Counted from the first letter of the stretch, positions 9,780 to 21,315 are shown. The stretch is 64,000 nucleotides of DNA from Pleurotus ostreatus/Saccharomyces cerevisiae fusant (GCA_024196135.1 JAMQCK010000034.1:62001-126000), one strand, 5' to 3'. The notes: a model not told the origin generated them from the letters alone. Program-made: numbers and translations.

Positions 9780-10741
9780 ATGATGTTCTTCCCTACTCTT
9801 GCTGCCTCTGTCCTAGCATCCGCTGGCTTCGCTGCTGCGGCGAACTTCTCCGTCCTCGTTGGTGCGAACGGGGTACGTGGCGATCAGAGTTTGGTTGCGG
9901 GGCGACATCAAGTCTGATCTTCACTCCATAGCTTACCTTCGAGCCTAACAACATCACGGGCGCCGTTGCTGGTGACACGGTCGAGTTCTTGTTCTACCCG
10001 AAGAACCACGTAAGTGGACTGAGTGATTGTGAGGCGAGGGATGCTGACCATGATGTTCTTGTAGACCGTCACCCAGAGCACCTTCGCGTCGCCGTGCTCG
10101 GTAAGCTCTGCTGCGCTTGCGCCTGCGATACGCGAGGCTAACTGATCCATCAGCCCATGACCTCGCCAGCGGCTGGTGTCGACTCTGGCTACCTCCCGGT
10201 GCAAGCTGATGCCACCGAGCGTCCGGCCTGGTCGTTCACGATCCAGGATGCGTCTGCGCCCCTCTGGTTCTACTGCGCACAGGGCCAGTAAGTATCACCC
10301 TTGTCGCCTATCCAGTCTTTCGTGCTTATCAGTCACCCTAGGCACTGCGCGGAGGGCATGGTCTTCGCCGTTAACCCGACCGCTGAGAAGAGCATTGATG
10401 CCTTCATCGCCGCCGCCAAGGCCACCGCTGGCGAGAACGCCGGCAACGCGACCGCAGGCGCTTCCTCTGCTGCTGGTGGTGCCGCGGGTGGCGCGTCCTC
10501 CGCCGCCGCTGGTGGTGCTGGCTCTGGCGCTGCCGCTGGCTCCGCGACGGTCCCGCCCACCGCCACCGCGGCGGGCGCTGCCGGTGCTGCCTCCGCGTCT
10601 GCTGCCGCCTCGTCCTCTTCGGCTCAGGCTGTCGGCGCCGCCGCTGCCGAGGTCGGCCAGGGCAACGGCGCGGGCCAGGTCCTCGTCCGCGCTGCGAGCC
10701 CGCTCCTGGCGGTCAGCCTGCTCGCGGGCTTGATGCTCTGA
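9780..10741 (+). CDS. Secreted cupredoxin-like, Ser/Ala-rich GPI-anchored protein
   Basis: Five exons (9780-9872, 9932-10009, 10065-10100, 10154-10287, 10342-10741) encode 246 residues. A signal peptide (about 1-20) precedes a plastocyanin-like domain (about 22-135). Type-1 copper ligands appear complete: His in PKNHTVTQSTF, then Cys, His and Met in WFYCAQGQHCAEGMVFAVNP. The following ~85 residues are almost only Ala, Ser, Gly and Thr, probably an O-glycosylated stalk, and the end (SPLLAVSLLAGLML) is a hydrophobic GPI-addition signal. Fungi have many such extracellular Ser-rich cupredoxins, and their substrates are mostly unknown. A strong TATA box and leader intron suggest high or regulated expression. 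Confidence 0.9.
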
Positions 10742-11202
10742 GTGTAGAGTCGATACCGTTACGTGGCTAGCACACGGACACATCATGGACACTTACTACT
10801 ACGTTGTGCTTGGGGCATATTTACTATAAGCTGGACCTGCGATGGGCGACGGACCCGGTGCCGTCGCTTTAGGTGTTACCTTTACTGCAGAAATGACACG
10901 GACTGGCTAGGCCTGGATACCTTCATTGGAGTGTGGACTGAAGTGAGAGAGCGGTTTTGCCATCATTGCGTCCAGAGTGCATGGCCGTAAAGTAGTGCGG
11001 TGCTGGAGAGCGCGAATGGGGCGCGTTGAGGCGACTGGGGCGCGATGACGTTTTGATCGGTCACGGTGGCCAGTCACCGTTCAGGAAAGCACTTTCCATC
11101 GCTTGCCATCCACCGTCATCCGCATACGCTGTAGCTTTACCGCCGCATATCGCTGTTCTCGCTCTCTACACTGTAATCGAACCCAGCATATACTTGCACA
11201 CG
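10742..11202 (+). other. Intergenic before YPI1
   Basis: About 460 bases, 3' flank of the cupredoxin gene and the YPI1 promoter. Nothing else seen. Confidence 0.4.
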
Positions 11203-11808
11203 ATGGCCTACTCGCAGCAGACGCGCGCCCCCAACGATGCATCGCGCACCGTCACCATCACACCGACACCTGCGCCTGAGGAGCAGGAGCAGCCACCGCA
11301 GGAAATTGGCAGCATCCGGGTGAGGGCTGGCAGGCGCCAGCGGCCTCATGTGGTATGGGATGAAGCCGTCGTCGACAATGAAGGCGCGGGGAAGAAGAAG
11401 TCAAAGAGTGAGTGTGGCTTACGATCAATGCATACATCTTCTCTGGCGATCCTCCCGTTCCTGCTGTTGTACTTGACCACTGGAACCTATGCTGACAACC
11501 CTTTCCAGTCTGCTGCATCTACCACAAGCCTCGCCGCTTCGACGAGAGCTCGGATGAATCAGACTCGGATTCTGATTCGGACTCTGACTCTGACTGTGGT
11601 CACGATCACTCGCAGGCTGGCCCCTCGCACGGCGGCGGGCATGCCCACCGAGACAGCGATGGGGGTGCGAATGTGCATACGCAGGATCACCCCCATGAGC
11701 CCAACGCATATGAGCGCCAGCCTGGCAAGGGTAAGCGACGTGCAGGTGTGTAATACCCTCCACTCTCCTATACGCCCTGAGGCTGATGAACGCTCTGTAG
11801 ACCACTGA
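11203..11808 (+). CDS. YPI1: Type 1 protein phosphatase inhibitor/regulator Ypi1
   Basis: Homologue of yeast Ypi1 and human PPP1R11 (inhibitor-3), a disordered nuclear regulator of the PP1 catalytic subunit Glc7. Three exons (11203-11407, 11509-11745, 11801-11808) give 149 residues. Conserved core: RPHVVWDEAVVDNEGAGKKK, which contains the RVxF-like PP1-docking residues (HVVW), and SKICCIYHKPRRFDESS, with the paired cysteines typical of the family. After an acidic Ser/Asp run the tail is His/Gly-rich. The last coding exon is only 8 bases (two residues and the stop). The join across intron 1 rebuilds the KICCIYH core exactly, which supports the model. Confidence 0.92.
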   Translation: MAYSQQTRAPNDASRTVTITPTPAPEEQEQPPQEIGSIRVRAGRRQRPHVVWDEAVVDNEGAGKKKSKSECGLRSMHTSSLAILPFLLLYLTTGTYADNPFQSAASTTSLAASTRARMNQTRILIRTLTLTVVTITRRLAPRTAAGMPTETAMGVRMCIRRITPMSPTHMSASLARVSDVQVCNTLHSPIRPEADERSVDH

Positions 11809-12630
11809 TCTCCTCGTCCCTCTGTAAACAACAGTCATCTTCTCTTCTCTTCCCCTCGCTGTCGGCTTTTCTCATCTCTTGTATACGCGATCGACGTTCT
11901 GCATCTACGAGATACCCTACGTCTATAATCCTAATGTCACGGACCCTATCTGCAAGTTATAGACGATATCCTCCTGTTCCTTCCGGCTGCTGAATGCGGT
12001 ACGAGCTGGCAACTAAGATCACTCTGGTCCCGTCAGGGTAAGTCCTTCTTTCACCTCATCTTCAAGCCCAACGAGCCCCGACTTCTTCATCTTACCCTAC
12101 TCTTACTCTTGATAGCTGCGAGGCGAACATGCCTTTGCAGGCCGGCTGCAAGGTGGTGGGTTGCTCGGTAGCGGTCGCACGTAAAGCGAATGCACGAGGG
12201 ATCCCTCAAAGATTCGTACTGATCAAGGAAGGGAATTTATGGCATCGTACCAGCTTTCGGTCCATACGTTTACCCCACAATTCACAGATGTCCGCAGCTC
12301 CCCTTGTTGTGGCAGGCAACTGTCGATGATTGGGCAAGATTTGGTACGAACACGTCCGTAAGAACAATGGGTTGAGGAGTGCTGGGTACGGATATTCTGA
12401 CAATACTGCGGCATCGTCAGGGCGTCTCTATTGTATACCAGACATCAGCACGGGTGTCTGGCGTCTTGTGCGCTGCGAGCTACGTGTTATTGTTCGGAGA
12501 TGGCGCGATCTTCCCCCACGTGGACAGCCCCGAAAATATAATAGCACCATCAGCGCGATCGCCGCGCTTTTCCAACCCACCGCCCTTCCCTTCCCCAACT
12601 TCTCCGTACTCCCCACCCCCTTCGTCCACG
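11809..12630 (+). other. Intergenic before SAM synthetase
   Basis: About 820 bases, largely pyrimidine-rich near 11820-12110. Open frames of 60-70 codons have no resemblance to known proteins. It probably holds the 3' end of YPI1 and a long upstream region for the SAM synthetase gene. Confidence 0.4.
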
Positions 12631-14060
12631 ATGTCATCCAGCGTTGCGCGCCAGCCGCTGCCCGCAGGCCACTTCCTGTTCACCTCCGAGTCTGTCGGCG
12701 AGGGTCACCCCGGTATGTGAACGCCGCGCGCTGCGGAATGTGGCGGACTGACCTCCCTGCAGATAAGATTTGCGACCAGGTCTCCGATGCTATCGTGCGT
12801 GTTTTTTGCGGCCTACAAGAAGTATTCCCCAGCTCATGGCTCCTCCAGCTCGACGCCTGCTTGCGCGAGGACCCGTACTCCAAGGTTGCTTGCGAGACCG
12901 CGTCCAAGACGGGGATGATCATGGTTTTCGGCGAGATCACCACCAAGGCGAACCTCGACTACCAAAAGGTCATCCGTGAGACCATCAAGAAGATTGGCTA
13001 CGACGACTCGTCGAAGGGTTTCGACTACAAGACGTGCAACATCCTCGTCGCCATCGAGCAGCAGTCCCCGGATATCGCTCAGGGCTTGGACCACGGCTCG
13101 CTCGAGAACATCGGCGCCGGTGACCAGGGTATCATGTTCGGCTACGCTACGGACGAGACGGAGGAGAAGATGCCGTTGACGATCACGCTTGCGCACAAGC
13201 TGAACCTGGCGATGTCGCTTGCGCGTCGCAACGGCGTGCTCCCGTGGCTGCGTCCCGACACCAAGACGCAGGTCACGGTCGAGTACAAGAAGGAGGGTGG
13301 CGCGACGATCCCCCTGCGTGTGGACACCGTTGTCATCTCCGCGCAGCACGCCGAGGAGATCTCGACGGAGGACCTTCGCAAGGAGATCTTGGAGAAGATC
13401 ATCAAGCAGGTCGTTCCTGCTAACCTTCTCGATGACAAGACCATCTACCACGTACGCATCCGACCTCCATGTCCCGTCTCTTAACGACTTACACTTGCAA
13501 CAGATCCAGCCCTCTGGTCGCTTCGTCATCGGTGGCCCCCAGGGTGATGCCGGTCTGACTGGTCGCAAGATCATCGTTGACACCTACGGTGGCTGGGGCG
13601 CGCACGGTGGTGGTGCCTTCTCGGGCAAGGACTTCTCCAAGGTTGACCGCTCGGCCGCGTACACTGCGCGCTGGATCGGTAAGGACAATCATCAAAGTGA
13701 TCGGCGTTGATGCTGACTCCCACATAGCGAAGTCCCTCGTTTCTGCTGGTCTCGCCCGTCGTGCCTTGGTGCAGCTCTCCTACGCCATCGGTGTTGCTGA
13801 GCCGCTATCCATCTTCGTGGACACCTACGGCACGGGCAAGAAGACCGACGAGGAGCTCGTCGAGATCATCCGCAAGAACTTCGATCTCCGTCCTGGTGTC
13901 ATTGGTGCGTTCTAGCGTGATGCTGTCTCGACCTTGGCTGATCCCCCCTGCAGTTCAACAGCTTGACCTCCAGAAGCCCCAATACCTCAAGACCGCCACG
14001 TACGGTCACTTCGGCAACCCCGAGTACAGCTGGGAGAAGCCCAAGACTCTGTCCTTCTAG
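12631..14060 (+). CDS. SAM2: S-adenosylmethionine synthetase
   Basis: Makes S-adenosylmethionine from methionine and ATP in the cytosol, the methyl donor for the cell. Six exons (12631-12712, 12763-12794, 12849-13451, 13504-13678, 13728-13904, 13954-14060) give 391 residues, the normal length. Signature motifs are present: [20 protein letters not shown] at the N-terminus, [12 protein letters not shown] and [19 protein letters not shown]. Exon 2 is only 32 bases. The intron after SDAI (12795-12848) is 54 bases and stop-free in frame; that it is an intron follows from the family sequence SDAI-LDACL. The symbol is by family; whether the species has one or two copies is unknown. Confidence 0.97.
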
Positions 14061-14700
14061 ATGGGTTCTCAACACCCACGCGCCTACGCGCGCCTCCACG
14101 CACTGACCACGACTGAATTTGGGCTCAACTAATTGTATCGGTATCATCGCATTGGGACGCTCATCCGTCCCTATTTATTACACCGCATCCTTGTCGCTGT
14201 ATAGATCATGTCCCCCTTGCTATCGTCCTCGCATCCTCGTTACCCCCTCCCATACCTACCTACCTCTACCGCTGGCCACTCCCTTCCAGCACCCTACCCC
14301 CTACGACACCCACTAGACCCTTCAGACTGGCCTATGCTCGTCTGGGGTCGCTCTTGACTACGGAATATATCCGCGTTCAACCGCCGTATACAATGATACC
14401 CAACGCTAGTTCGTCGGAGAACATCGTGAGCTTGAGCTCGAAGCTGCCCGTGCAAGCGCAGAGGTACGATCGATGTGCAGCGGCAAGTACAATGGGAGGC
14501 TCGCGATAAGATCGCGGTGGATCGCGGGCACAATTTTGTCGGCACGAACGTGGGGTAATCTTTCTCGACGGAAAATTTGCCATGACGGACCTTCCGCGCG
14601 GCGCTCTCTCCTCTCTGGGCTCTCCCCTCGACGCCCGTGTGCATCTTGCTCATTACGTCCACGCGGTGCGCTGCACCTAGACGCCCGCCTATAATCACCG
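14061..14700 (+). other. Intergenic before ADE4
   Basis: About 640 bases: SAM synthetase 3' end, a pyrimidine-rich tract near 14200-14310, then the ADE4 upstream region. An ATG near 14732 is inside the proposed ADE4 intron and out of frame. Confidence 0.4.
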
Positions 14701-16672
14701 AGTGCGTGTTCGTTAGCGGCCTCCTATAACCATGATCATCACACTGGCTGATCTTCGCGGGCTGCAGTGTGCGGTATACTCGGCGTACTTCTGCACGACG
14801 CGGGGGTCGATGTGGCGCCTGAGATTTGCGAGGGCTTGTCCCTCTTGCAGCACAGGGGTCAAGATGCCTGTGGGATCGTGACGTGTGGTGCGAAGGGACG
14901 GTTCTACCAATGCAAGGCGAATGGCATGGTTCGCGATGTATTCGACACGAACGCGGTCTCGAAGCTTCAGGGCGGAATGGGTGTTGGACATGGTGCGTGG
15001 CCCTTGCATGCATTTCCCTCGCTATACTGACGTTGTTGTGCATAGTTCGCTACCCCACGGCGGGCAGCTTCAACAACGCTGAGGCTCAGCCTTTCTACGT
15101 GAACTCCCCCTACGGCATCGTCTTCGCGCATGTAAATCCCTCCTTCCCCCCTCCCCATTCCCCCTCCTGATTGCTCATCGCAGAATGGCAACCTCATCAA
15201 CACCGCTTCCCTCCTGCACTTTATGGACGCAGAGGCGCACCGTCACATCAATACATCCTCCGATTCTGAGCTCCTCCTCAACATCTTCGCGAACAACCTG
15301 CAGCAGACGGGCAAGTTCCGCATCAACGAGGAGGACATCTTCACCGCGCTCGGCAAGATGATGAAGCAGGTCAAGGGCGCGTACGCGTGCGTCGCCATGC
15401 TCGCGGGCTTTGGGATCATCGCATTCCGGGACCCCAACGGTATTCGGCCGGTAGGAATGGCGTCGCGGAAATCGGCGACGACGAGCGGGATGGACTATAT
15501 GTTCACGAGCGAGAGCGTGGTCGCGGACGCGGGCGGGTACAGCGGTTATGAGGACGTGAAGCCTGGTGAGGCGGTCATCATCACTCGCAACTCGGTCTCG
15601 AGGCGCCAGGTGGCCGAACCTGCTACGTTTGCGCCGGACATCTTCGAATACGTCTACTTCGCGCGCCCAGATTCGGTTCTGGACGGTGTCAGCGTGTACC
15701 GTAGCCGTATGGCGATGGGCGACGCGTTGGCGATGGAGGTAGAAAGGGTGTTGAAGGAGAAGAACATCGAGATCGATGTTGTCATTCCGGTGAGCAATGA
15801 AAGGATCCCTATATTTTGTGGCACCTGCTAATGTCTTTCTTCCAGGTCCCCGACACGTCAAGAACAGCTGCTTTGAACCTGGCACAGAAGCTGAACATCC
15901 CTTACCGCGAAGGCTTCATCAAGAACCGCTACGTGGGACGGACGTTCATCATGCCTGGACAGCAGATGAGGAAAAAGAACGTTCGGAGGAAGCTGAACGC
16001 GATGGCGTTGGAATTCTCTGGCAAGAATGTCCTTATTGTCGATGGTGAGCAGGCATCAGTTGACTTGGGATTATCATGACTGACACGCTCCTGTAGACTC
16101 CATCGTTCGCGGTACGACCTCGAAGGAGATCGTGCAAATGGCAAAAGACGTCGGCGCGAAGCAGGTTATCGTCGCCAGCTGTGCACCACCTATACGGTAA
16201 GCACTAAGCAAGTCATTTTGCCACGCATACTGATACAGGCCACAGATACTCCAACGTATACGGCATCGACATGCCCTCCCGCGTCGAGCTCGTCGCCCAC
16301 GATCGCAACGAGGAGGAGATCGCCGCCCACATCGGCGCTGACCACGTCATCTTTCAAAAGCTCCCCGACCTCATCCGCTCCGTCAGCCAGTTCAACCCCG
16401 CGCTCACCACCTTCGACTGCTCCGTCTTCACCGGCGAGTACGTGACCGGCGGCGTCGACGAGGGCTACCTCGCGCACCTCGAGGGCTTGCGCGCGGACAA
16501 CGTGCGCAGCAAGGCGCAGTTTGGGAATATAGGCGCGCTGGAGGGCAAGGGTGGCGGCGGGACGGCGAACGTGAACGGTCTGTCCGATGCGAGCAATGCG
16601 GGCAGGTCCTGCAGTGGCCCGATGAACGGCGCGGACGACAACCTGGGGCTGCACAACAGCTGGAACGCATGA
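14701..16672 (+). CDS. ADE4: Amidophosphoribosyltransferase (first step of purine synthesis)
   Basis: Transfers ammonia from glutamine to PRPP to start de novo purine synthesis in the cytosol. Family enzymes begin Met-Cys-Gly-Ile-Leu-Gly, with the Cys as glutaminase nucleophile. Here [20 protein letters not shown] is preceded directly by an acceptor CTGCAG and no ATG. The best model puts A of the start codon at 14701 and TG at 14768-14769, across a 66-base intron with donor GTGCGT. The other exons are 14768-14992, 15046-15131, 15184-15789, 15846-16044, 16097-16196 and 16246-16672. Total 547 residues, all phases consistent. Other motifs: [23 protein letters not shown], and the PRPP loop [16 protein letters not shown]. 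The C-terminal ~40 residues are Gly/Asn-rich and non-conserved. Confidence 0.95.
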
Positions 16673-17001
16673 CACGGGCTGTGAGGTGGCAGGCCGGGGA
16701 GAGCAGACGTGTCATCCTATTTCTTATTTACCTAAACTAATGTAGAGTGCTGTCGCGTATGTTGTCTGTAGAATCAAAGTGTACATTTAGAGCACAGCGC
16801 AGTTCGAGGCATGTGAGGAAGACGAGGTGAGGATGAGGGCATGAAGCGTATGTCGGGCAAAGCATGTAGACCTGGAAACCAATAGATAATGACCTTTACA
16901 AGGTACTGGCAAGCGCGTCGCCGGCACGGTGTGTACAAAGTCCAATGCGGAGGGAAAGATACATGGACAAAGGGTAGCTCGGTGAACGAACAGTATCGCA
17001 A
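16673..17001. other. Convergent 3' region
   Basis: About 330 bases between the ends of ADE4 (plus) and the next minus-strand gene. Nothing recognised beyond presumed 3' UTRs. Confidence 0.4.
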
Positions 17002-18231
17002 TTACTGAGGCTTAGGGTCCTCAGGTTGTTGCTCATGGTGCTGCTGAGCTTGGGGACAAATTTGAGTGGCAGGTAATGAAGAGAGGTTATGCACTTACGA
17101 GGTGGTCCATTCGGATCCATAGTTTGGGTCATAGAGCCCGGAGGCGGCACACCCTGACCATCCTGCTCGGTAAAAGAGCGGAAGGGCGCAGGGACGGTGA
17201 GCGACCTATGGAAACGGTCGCGGAACTCGTTTGACGATGATGCAGGATCGGCCGGAGGGCCAGACGGAGGAGGACCAGCTGCTGCTGCTGCCGCGATGGC
17301 GTTCGCAAGCGCAGACTGTGTATCGGGCGTCATCTCGACGCTGAAGGTAGCCGGAGGACCGGGCATGGGCTGCCCGTGAACGGCCTCATAATGTTGACGG
17401 CGCTTCAGAGAGATTAGACAAGGGGCATTAGCGCGGAGCAGAAAAGGTGCTCACCTGGCGATTCCACTGCTCCCACGCGTCCGCGATCAGGGGTTCCAAA
17501 GACGTGAGCTCTTCGTTCGTCATGTATAGGGTGCGGAGGAGGTGCTGCTTGAGGAGCGGGGCACAGGAGAATGAAAGGAGGAGGGTCGAGGCGAAGGTTT
17601 GGCCGCCATTGACCTGGATCGTGCCCGGGGGCGGCGGAGGCGGGAATTGACCGGGCTGCCCGTCCTGAGGGGGGTTCATGCCAGGTGGTGGGGGCATGCC
17701 CATGGGGCCGGGGTGCATATGAGGGGGCGGCATCGGGCCAGGAGGGGGAGGTGGGGGATAGGTGCCGTTGGCGAAAGGGTCTTCGAGCACTTCATTGCCC
17801 ATGTCTAGGCCAAGCTCGCGCATCTTGCGCTGCTTGACAAGCATGCGGTGTTTGCGCTGGCGCTCGCGAGCGTTGGCGCGCACCCTTTCTCTTCGCTGCT
17901 CCTCCTCGGGCGTAAGCTGGCTGTCGTCGGGCCGGTGGCGCGGAATGGCGGGGTTGACCGCGTTTATGCTGGCGACCTGGCGCTGAGGCGCGGCGCTGAA
18001 GTTTACGATGCCCATCTGGGCCGCAGTGCGATCGCGCTCGCGCTTGCGGCGCTGGCGCTCAGCTGCTTTGACGCGCTTCCTGCGCTGGGGCTCGGTCTCG
18101 CCCTCGCGCGCGACCTGGGGATCGCGGCTGGGGGAGCCGATGGGGGAGGAGAGGATGCCTGACTGGTCGAGGGCGGAGACGAGATCCATCGCATTCGAGT
18201 ATATATTCGCTCGCTGGCCGCTGTTATCCAT
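17002..18231 (-). CDS. Basic, proline-rich protein of unknown function
   Basis: Three exons (18231-17455, 17402-17099, 17048-17002) give 375 residues. Two Arg/Lys-rich helical segments stand at about residues 48-72 (RRKRVKAAERQRRKRERDR) and 112-140 (RERVRANARERQRKHRMLVK). A Pro/Met/Gly-rich stretch (about 155-215, runs such as PPPPPPGPMPPPHMHPGPM) follows, then a hydrophobic helix pair (SCAPLLKQHLLRTLYMTNEE, SLEPLIADAWEQWNRQR). The end is Gln/His/Pro-rich. The basic helices recall bZIP or RNA-binding basic regions, but no leucine zipper follows and I recognise no family. It diverges from the copper-radical oxidase with 253 bases between the starts. Confidence 0.75.
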
Positions 18232-18484
18232 CGTAAGCGCGCCGCCGGCTGCGTTATGATTTGTGACCGTACGCGTCGTCCGTCGTGATTATTTGTGACT
18301 GCGGTGACCGCGAGGGGTGACAGCAGGATGAAGAGGAGAACACGGAGTTTACCGGTGTTTTGTTCTCGGCACGCCGGCAAACACAAACAACCTGTCAGAC
18401 GCCTCCCAGCCAAACTTCCCCGCACAGACGCGTCTTGTTCTCTTCCCTCATCTCGCTCCGGTCCCGCCTAGCGCGCTTTCCGAC
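18232..18484. promoter_or_regulatory. Shared divergent promoter region
   Basis: 253 bases separate the starts of the basic Pro-rich gene (minus) and the copper-radical oxidase (plus). Both promoters must lie here; no TATA box was recognised. Confidence 0.45.
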
Positions 18485-20895
18485 ATGGTTTCTCGCCTCT
18501 GTCAAACGTTGCTCCTGTCGCTCTTTTTTGCCCTCGTTTCTGCCGCCAAGGCGCCCTCCGCTTGGAACGGTCACACCAACGCGGCCTCCCGCAAACTCGC
18601 TCCCTTCACGCCCTACTACGTCCCGCCCGGCGCGAGGAGCTACGACTCCGCGTCCCCTCTCGTTCACTACACCGGCAAATGGCACGACACCTTCTCGTCC
18701 GCCTACGTCCACAAGTCTCTTCGCTGGACCTCTGAGCGAAACGCGGCTGTCCAACTCACGTTTACCGGTACCGGCATCGAGGTCTTTGGCAACGCTGGAC
18801 GGAAGCACGGCCCTGTCAAGGTCTACATCGACGGCAAGTTCTTGCAAGCCATCGACCCCTACGTCGACGTCAAGACGCCGTACACGCAACAGCGCACCTT
18901 CTGGAAGTTCGACCTCCCTTATGGCAAGCACACCATCAAGCTCGTGAACACGGCGATGAAGACCCTCGAAGGCAAGCCTGGCGTGCTGGACCTCGACGCT
19001 TTTGTTCTCACTCGAGGACGCAAGTGGGCGGCGCAGCCAGCTATCAAAGGCGCCCCTCACACTCGTCTCAGCCCGATGGTGCTAGCCGCTCAACGTCCGG
19101 CACCTGCGTCCTCTGCTTGGAAGCTTACCCAAGAAGGCTCGACCGGCGTACACGCTATGCAGCTCGCTGTCATCTCGGCTACTCAGGCGCTCATTGTCGA
19201 CAAGGTCGAGCACAATCCGCTGACCATCGACGGACACCCTGCTTGGGCTGCCATCTATGACCTTGACACTCACGCCCTCACGCCCCTTCGCATGCAGTCG
19301 AACTCGTTTTGCGCTGGTGGCACCTTCCTCAGCAACGGCACGATGATCAACGTCGGCGGCAATCCGATCGTGGAGGACCATACTGCTTCGGCTGACTTCG
19401 GCGACCTGGACGGACTGCAGGCTGTCAGGCTTCTGAATCCTTGCGATAGCGAGGACTGCACGATGTACGAAAACCACGACCGCATTCGTATGGCAAGCCC
19501 ACGCTGGTACAACACTGTTCTTCGGCTCTTTGACGGCAGCGCTATGATCATCGGAGGTTCGAAGAAGGGTGGCTGGATCAACAACTCTACGGTCAACAAT
19601 CCGACGGTCGAGTACTTCCCGCCGAAGAACGTCGGCGGTCAGAATGGCCTTCCTGTCCATCTGCCGTTCCTTGACGACACATTGCCCTCCAATCTCTTCC
19701 CGCTCGCATTTGCGCTTCCCGATGGCACCGTCTTCATGGCCGCCAATCGCGATGCCATGATCTACGACTGGGAACACAACAAGGAGCGCCGTCTGCCACA
19801 GCTTCCGAACGGCGTGCGAGTCACATATCCTATGGCTGGCACCGCTCTTCTCCTGCCTCTCAGCCCTGTCAACAACTACGCGCCCGAGGTCCTCATCTGC
19901 GGCGGTTCGACCATCGACGACTCGAAGCCGGGCTACGAGATGACGTCGCAAGACCCGGCATCTGCTCAGTGCGCTCGCATGACACTGACGGACGAGGGCA
20001 TCGCCCGCGGCTGGGAGGTCGAGCAGATGCCTGAAGCTCGCCTTATGCCGGACGCCGTGCTCCTCCCGACAGGCCAGGTCGTCATCGTTAACGGTGCTGG
20101 CAGCGGTATCTCTGGCTACGCCAACGTGCGCGACCAGGTTGGCGCGTCGAACGCGGACCACCCTGTCCTCACGCCTGCCCTGTACGATCCCGCCGCCCCG
20201 GCTGGACAGCGCTTCTCAACGTCTGGCATGCCCACGAGCGACATTCCGCGCATGTACCACAGCGTTGCGACGCTGACGCCGAAGGGCGACGTGATGATTG
20301 CGGGTAGCAATCCCAACCTGGACCGCAGCGAGATGAAGTATGGGACGGAGTATCGCGTGGAGTGGTTGGCGCCGCCGTACATGCAGGAGGAGAGGCCTGA
20401 GATCAAGGACACGACGCTGAACCTGCCGTTCGGGAAGGACGTTGCAGTGAAGGTCGACTTCCCGAAGGGGGCGAAGGAGGTCAAGGGTAAGTTGGTTTGT
20501 CAACTCTCTATAGGCTACAGTTGCTAATATTCTGCTTGCTGGCTCAGTCGCTCTGATGGACCTCGGCTACGTCACTCACGCGGTGCACGCGAACTCGCGC
20601 CTGGTCTACCTGCAGATCATGCGTCGCGACGACGGCGTGCTGGAGGTTGCGGCGCCGCCGAGCGGGAAGGTGTACCCACCTGGGCCTGGCTTCCTCTACG
20701 TCGTTGCGGACGGCGTCCCGAGCAAGGGGATCAAGGTGATGGTGGGTGATGGCGAGGGCCCGCCTGTGGATGAGGTAGCGTATAAGAAGTGAGTGGTTTG
20801 TCTGAGTATGTCAATGGAGATGCTGATGCGTGTGTTTTAGCATGCTGGCGCAGTCGAAGGTCGATCAATACGAGAAGAGCAAGGGCAATCCTTGA
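18485..20895 (+). CDS. Copper-radical oxidase (glyoxal oxidase family) with N-terminal beta-sandwich
   Basis: Extracellular enzyme of the galactose/glyoxal oxidase family that oxidises aldehydes or alcohols and makes H2O2, used by wood-decay fungi to feed peroxidases. Exons 18485-20486, 20548-20788 and 20841-20895 give 765 residues. A signal peptide (1-20) is followed by a ~130-residue galactose-binding-like beta-sandwich (about 48-178, containing QLTFTGTGIEVFGNAGRKHG), then the kelch propeller. Radical-site residues are present: Cys276 (SNSFCAGGTF), Tyr342 (PRWYNT), Tyr591-His592 (PRMYHS) and the late His678 (GYVTHAVH). The first 667 residues come from one exon, unusual for this window. Whether the substrate is glyoxal, methylglyoxal or an alcohol cannot be told. 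Confidence 0.93.
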
Positions 20896-21315
20896 TCGAC
20901 TCCTCGGTTTCTGACCTTCCTTGCTCCTGCTTCTTTCCTCTTTCGTGCATCTACCCTTTGACTCTCACACTATGTCTCGTCGAGTTCCGCGCTCTCATTC
21001 GCTCCCTTATCTACGACTATCGCTTCTTGTACTGTTTGTGGCTTGTGTCTCGTCGCTACTGCCCTATGTTTGTAGCACATGCTAACGCGTATCTCTACGG
21101 TCTACTATTTACTTGTACACTTACCTCTATCGTATCCTCCTGTGAACACACGCGTCTAATGCACACATCGATCTGGATCATTATGAAGAAGGGGATATCC
21201 AACTGAGGCCATACAACAAACAACAAAAGTAGGTAGATGCGGGTTCATGATACACAGCCGATGCTCGAACCGTCATAGGCCTCGCCAAACGCCAGAGTGG
21301 CAGCGAAAAGAGCGA
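20896..21315. other. Convergent 3' region
   Basis: About 420 bases between the oxidase and PNO1 ends, T/C-rich, presumably 3' UTRs. A 104-codon hydrophobic frame at 20892-21206 has no start context or homology that I can see. Confidence 0.4.

Noticed and set aside
12834..13583. 249-codon minus-strand open frame across the SAM synthetase gene
   Set aside because: Antisense shadow of a strongly conserved coding region; codon bias of the real gene creates it.
19082..20161. 359-codon minus-strand open frame inside the copper-radical oxidase gene
   Set aside because: Antisense shadow of a large single exon; Arg/Val/His-rich with no family features.
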